Both the position numbers and the translations under genes were made by a program. A stretch of 64,000 nt of DNA from Streptantibioticus parmotrematis (lineage in GTDB: Bacteria; Actinomycetota; Actinomycetes; Streptomycetales; Streptomycetaceae). The stretch spans positions 124,001-188,000 of the forward strand of contig NZ_JAINVZ010000001.1 of assembly GCF_019890615.1 (NCBI RefSeq). The letters are read 5' to 3'. Below, one piece after another: positions 60,532-64,000 of this stretch; position 1 is the stretch's first letter, and every line of letters starts with the position of its first letter. The notes under the pieces were generated by a model. It worked only from the letters and a program-made list of their open reading frames with translations. It made no database searches and was not told where the DNA came from.

Positions 60532-62413
60532 GGAAGAGCATGTACCACCCGGACGGCACCAGGGAGGGGTCGTCGGGGATGCTCAGCTCCAGCGAGCCGC
60601 CGTGCCGGGTCAGGCCGAGCGCGATCGACCGCTGCTCCACGTCGGTGACGTGGGTGACGGCGCTCGGACGCATCAGCCGGGCGGCCTTCACCGTGCCGGC
60701 GGAGGACGAGGCGAACGTGACCGTCTCGCCTCGTTCGACGTTCACCGGGCCGTCGCCCAGCTTCGGGCGGACGCGGTCGCCGTACAGGTAGGGCGGGGTG
60801 TAGATCTCGATGCGCTTCTCGAAGATCCCGTCCATGGTGTCGGCCTTGTCCGCGAACAGCGGGTTGGAGCCGAACACCGCGATCCGCCCGTCCGGCAGCA
60901 GCAGCGCCTCCGAGTGGTAGTCGCGGCCCACCGTCGGTGCCGCCGCGCTCTCGAAGGTGTCGGTGGAGGGCTGGTAGAACTGCGCCCGCAGGATGTCGGA
61001 GTCGTGCTTGCCGCGGTAGTCGCGTGAGCCGCCGGTGGTGAAGACCGAGTCGTCCGGTGTGATCACCGCGTTGAGGTAGCGGGTGCCCTGCGGCAGGTCC
61101 GGGCCCGGCATGAAGTGCGGGTGCGCGTCGTCGAGGTCGACGGTGGCGGTGCGCCCGGTGGAGTCGGCCGACTCGCCGACCCCGCCACCGCCCATGATCA
61201 TCACCGACTGCTTCTGCGCCGGGGGCAGCAGCACCGACGCCGAGGTCTCAGTCTCACCCGCGTCGCGCAGCCCCGGCACCGCGGTGAAGACGTCGGTGCG
61301 CGGGTTCCAGACGCCGGGGACGCGGCCCTGGTTCGCGGGACCGTACCCGGCGTTGGAGCCGGAGTAGAAGAGGTTGCCGCCCTTGGTGAGGAACAGCGCC
61401 GGGTAGGTGGGGAAGTAATGGGTCGGCCCGGGCGACCACTTGAGGGTCTTCGGGTCGAAGATCTCGTTCTTGCCGGGGATGATCTCGCCCATGTCGTCCA
61501 GCCCGGACACCGCCATCACCCGGTTGTCCGCGAGCTGTACCAGCGTGGGGTACCAGCGGGCCAGGGCCATCGAGTCGACCTGCTCGTACCGCTCGGTCCT
61601 CGGGTCGAACAGGTAGGCCTGGCGGTAGCCCTGGAAGTCCTTCTTGTCCAGGCCGAGTTTGGTGGCCATGCCGTACAGGTTGCGCTCGTCCGCGCCCTTG
61701 AGGCCGACGATGCGGTACTGGTCGGCGGTGTTGGTGACGCCGGAGACGCCGTCGTGAAGCGACTCGACGTAGACCCGGGCCGCGCTCGCGGTCACCGTGA
61801 CCTTCTCGTCGGCCCCGCCGCCGGTGACGGTCTTGCGCGCCGCGGGGACGGTCACCGGGAATCGGGAGGCGTACTCCTTGGCGTTGGAGCCGCGGAAGAT
61901 CGTGCCCTTGGGGAAGGTGCGCGGCCGGTCGGGGTCCTCGTTCTTCACCACCATCGCGCCGCCGGCCCGCTTGACGTTGCCCTTGAGCACCTCGTAGCGC
62001 GCGGTGCCGCCCGCCACCAGGAGCCTGCCGTCCGGCAGTTGGGCGTGGCCCCCGCAGAACATGTCCTTGGGGGTGTCGATCATCTTGAAGGTGTTGCGGA
62101 CCGGATCCCACAGCACGCTCTGGAAGGTGCCCGCCCGGAAGTTGCGCTCGTCGTTGCCGGAGCCCGCGATCAGCAGCACCTTGCCGGTGTAGAGCAACGC
62201 GGCGTGGATGGAGTTGATGCGGTACTGCTTGGGGACGTCCACCAGGTCCCAGTGCCCGTAACGGGCTTTGTAGGCGGGCTGGTTGATCTGGTACTCGTGG
62301 TACGAATGCCGGGCGAACCCCACCGCGGCCGGGCCGTTCATCGCGGCCAGCGCGACCAGCGCGGTGGCGCCGAGCGCGGTCCTACGCGTCTGTGGGCTGG
62401 GACGGTACTTCAC
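60479..62413 (-). CDS. glxA: Radical copper oxidase GlxA (galactose-oxidase-like)
   Basis: 644 residues. A membrane-anchoring N-terminal helix precedes a seven-bladed kelch propeller. The thioether Cys120 (DMFCGGH) and Tyr288 (ARWYPT) with Trp287 match the Cys-Tyr cofactor and stacking Trp of S. lividans GlxA, and Tyr499-His500 (GRDYHSEALL) and His588 (THVTDVEQ) are copper ligands. GlxA deposits the CslA-made glycan at hyphal tips. The GTG lies 32 bp inside the cslA 3' end and has GGGAGG upstream, so the two genes are coupled. Confidence 0.95.
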   Translation of the reverse strand: MKYRPSPQTRRTALGATALVALAAMNGPAAVGFARHSYHEYQINQPAYKARYGHWDLVDVPKQYRINSIHAALLYTGKVLLIAGSGNDERNFRAGTFQSVLWDPVRNTFKMIDTPKDMFCGGHAQLPDGRLLVAGGTARYEVLKGNVKRAGGAMVVKNEDPDRPRTFPKGTIFRGSNAKEYASRFPVTVPAARKTVTGGGADEKVTVTASAARVYVESLHDGVSGVTNTADQYRIVGLKGADERNLYGMATKLGLDKKDFQGYRQAYLFDPRTERYEQVDSMALARWYPTLVQLADNRVMAVSGLDDMGEIIPGKNEIFDPKTLKWSPGPTHYFPTYPALFLTKGGNLFYSGSNAGYGPANQGRVPGVWNPRTDVFTAVPGLRDAGETETSASVLLPPAQKQSVMIMGGGGVGESADSTGRTATVDLDDAHPHFMPGPDLPQGTRYLNAVITPDDSVFTTGGSRDYRGKHDSDILRAQFYQPSTDTFESAAAPTVGRDYHSEALLLPDGRIAVFGSNPLFADKADTMDGIFEKRIEIYTPPYLYGDRVRPKLGDGPVNVERGETVTFASSSAGTVKAARLMRPSAVTHVTDVEQRSIALGLTRHGGSLELSIPDDPSLVPSGWYMLFLTDSRGTPSQARWVHVA

Positions 62414-64000
62414 AGGTTGCCTCCCTTTCCGTGCCGAGTTCGGTGGGACGTGCGGCGGTTCGTGCGAACCCGCCGCACAGTGCGCTCCAGCGCCGCCGCA
62501 GGGCCGGGGCCTGCCAGACGGCGACCGGGGTGAGGGCGATGAGCGTGGCCATCGACGCCCAAAGGCGCATGGTGAGCGTGGTGTTGTCCAGGAATGCCGA
62601 GGCGAGTAGCGATCCGCCGAAGACCGCGGCCCAACTCAGGTGGGTGGAGAAGGTCGCCAGCCGGTCGGGGCTGGCGGAGTCCCCCTTGGGGGTGACGACG
62701 AAGCCTGCCTTGCGGCGCAGCAGGGCGCCGACGAACGACCGCGCGTACAGCGGTGCGGACAGCGCCGACATCACCATGCCCGCCACGCCTGAGGAGCCCT
62801 CCGGCTCGTGCGGGCTGACGTTGTGCCGCCGGTTCCACAGGTACAGCCCGATCTGGAGCGCGGCGGCGTCGCTGTAGAGCATCATCCAGATCTGCGACGG
62901 CACCTGCACGCCCGAGGCGCCCAGGCCCAGGAACAGGGCACAGGAGACGCCGCCGAGGATCCAGTTGAGGGCCGACATCGGGTAGAAGGTCACCAGCAGC
63001 GAGTAGTTGAGCAGCCGTCCGGGGGAGAGGGAGAACGGCTTGCGCCAGAACTGCCGCAGCAGCGTCTCGTACGTGCCCCGGCTCCAGCGCAGCTGCTGGT
63101 TGAAGAAGTCCGTCCAGGACGAGGGGCCCTCGCCGACCGCCAGCACGTCGGGGGTGTAGACCGAGCGCCACAGGTTGCCGGTGGCCGGGTTGCGGCTGCT
63201 GTGCAGTTCCAGGCCGGTGGCCATGTCCTCGGTGATGGAGTCGTACAACCCGCCGACCTGGCGCAGCGCGTCGACGCGCACGCAGTTGTTGGTGCCCACG
63301 AACATCGGCGCCCGGTAGGCGTTGCCGGCCCGCTGGATGAGCGCGTGGAAGAGGAACTGCTGGCTCTCCGACGCCCTGGTGACCGGGGTGTCGCAGTTGC
63401 CGTACACCTGCGGGCCCACCACGAACGCCACGTCGGGGTCGCGGAAGTAGCCGAGCATGCGCTCGAGGAACTGCGGCAGCGGCACGTGGTCGGTGTCGAC
63501 GCAGGCCATGAACTCGTAGTCGTCGCCGTGCGCGTCGAGCCAGGCGTTGTAGTTGCCGTGCTTGGTCCTGGCCCGGAAGGCGCCGGTGGGCCGGTTCCAC
63601 TTCTCGACGCCCTTGCGGGAGAAGTGCCGCACCCCCAGCCGTTCGCACAACTCCTTGACCTCGTCGGCGTCCCCCTCGTCCAGCAGCCACACGTCCAGCG
63701 GCCCCTCGTGCCGCAGCCGCACCGCGCCCTGGAGGGTGGCGCGCAGCATCTCCAGCGGTTCCTTGCCGGGGACGAAGCTGGTCAGGAACGCCACCCGGGA
63801 GCCGGTTCGCGGGACCACCGGCACCGGGTCGCGGGCGACCAGCGTGGCATGCGCGTTGGAGGTGACGGTCACTAGCCGGAAGGTCTCGATGAGCCCGATG
63901 CACACCAGCATCACCACGTCCGCCGTGGTCTGCCACCACGGCACGTAGCGCTGGTGCGTCCAGTGCTCCGGCAGCAGCAGCCACACCAGCAGCACCAGGG
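62382..64000 (-). CDS. cslA: Cellulose synthase-like glycosyltransferase CslA (partial, N-terminus outside window)
   Basis: The last ~538 residues of a GT2 glycan synthase are present; the N-terminus lies beyond the right edge. The catalytic set is intact: LLDEGDAD, VDTDHVP (DxD), TEDMATG and QQLRWSRGT (QxxRW), with several transmembrane segments after ~300. CslA synthesises a beta-glycan at hyphal tips for GlxA to process. Overlap with glxA by 32 bp implies co-expression. Together with cslZ it makes the conserved tip-glycan locus. Confidence 0.95.
   Translation of the reverse strand, partial: LVLLVWLLLPEHWTHQRYVPWWQTTADVVMLVCIGLIETFRLVTVTSNAHATLVARDPVPVVPRTGSRVAFLTSFVPGKEPLEMLRATLQGAVRLRHEGPLDVWLLDEGDADEVKELCERLGVRHFSRKGVEKWNRPTGAFRARTKHGNYNAWLDAHGDDYEFMACVDTDHVPLPQFLERMLGYFRDPDVAFVVGPQVYGNCDTPVTRASESQQFLFHALIQRAGNAYRAPMFVGTNNCVRVDALRQVGGLYDSITEDMATGLELHSSRNPATGNLWRSVYTPDVLAVGEGPSSWTDFFNQQLRWSRGTYETLLRQFWRKPFSLSPGRLLNYSLLVTFYPMSALNWILGGVSCALFLGLGASGVQVPSQIWMMLYSDAAALQIGLYLWNRRHNVSPHEPEGSSGVAGMVMSALSAPLYARSFVGALLRRKAGFVVTPKGDSASPDRLATFSTHLSWAAVFGGSLLASAFLDNTTLTMRLWASMATLIALTPVAVWQAPALRRRWSALCGGFARTAARPTELGTEREATCEVPSQPTDA

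Overview
High-GC, gene-dense actinobacterial chromosome, almost certainly Streptomyces or a close relative. The evidence is strong third-position GC, ATGA/GTGA stop-start overlaps, many GTG starts, IdeR/DmdR-type iron boxes, cslA-glxA-cslZ, a LigC/PolD pair and a group 1h-like hydrogenase operon. No tRNA, rRNA, CRISPR array, phage or insertion sequence was recognised.

Layout. (1) 1-2958: 5'-terminal part of an ATP-dependent DNA ligase diverging from a LigD-type primase-polymerase, then a membrane SpoIIE-type phosphatase. (2) 2972-22280: an iron-siderophore island holding a FepC-type ATPase, a siderophore-interacting protein, a two-gene ABC transporter of exporter fold, two FecCD permeases, a siderophore-binding lipoprotein, a SznF/GrbD-like diiron-cupin enzyme, a YqcI/YcgG (GrbE/DcsA-like) protein, an MbtH-like protein and a C-A-T-C-A-T-TE NRPS. 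Three iron boxes precede the transport and biosynthesis units. The two arginine-processing enzymes next to an NRPS whose adenylation pockets read as Thr and N-formyl-N-hydroxy-Orn suggest a C-diazeniumdiolate (graminine) siderophore. This is the most interesting system in the window. (3) 22260-34588: a permuted NlpC/P60-like hydrolase, two APC permeases separated by a conserved protein of unknown function, a GAF/PAS/SpoIIE phosphatase, a divergent Lrp regulator and methionine-gamma-lyase-like enzyme, an MMPL transporter and a YfcE-like phosphodiesterase. (4) 34612-44567: secreted or surface proteins, namely a lipoprotein serpin, a GH27/ricin-type galactosidase, an Ag85-like esterase, NamZ and a serine hydrolase, then an XRE-cupin regulator coupled to a rhomboid-like protein.

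(5) 44620-57913: a fourteen-gene [NiFe]-hydrogenase operon on the minus strand. It runs small subunit, large subunit, NifU-like protein, three hydrogenase-associated proteins, maturation protease, a 34-residue protein, then hypA, hypB, hypF, hypC, hypD and hypE. It should be self-sufficient for an oxygen-tolerant, high-affinity uptake hydrogenase. (6) 58411-64000: a secreted eqolisin-type G1 peptidase, then the tip-glycan locus cslZ (plus strand) facing glxA and cslA (minus strand; cslA runs off the window).

Starts were chosen by ribosome-binding site, overlap with the upstream stop, and family length. Function calls rest on motifs read by eye and on family knowledge. No database search was run.
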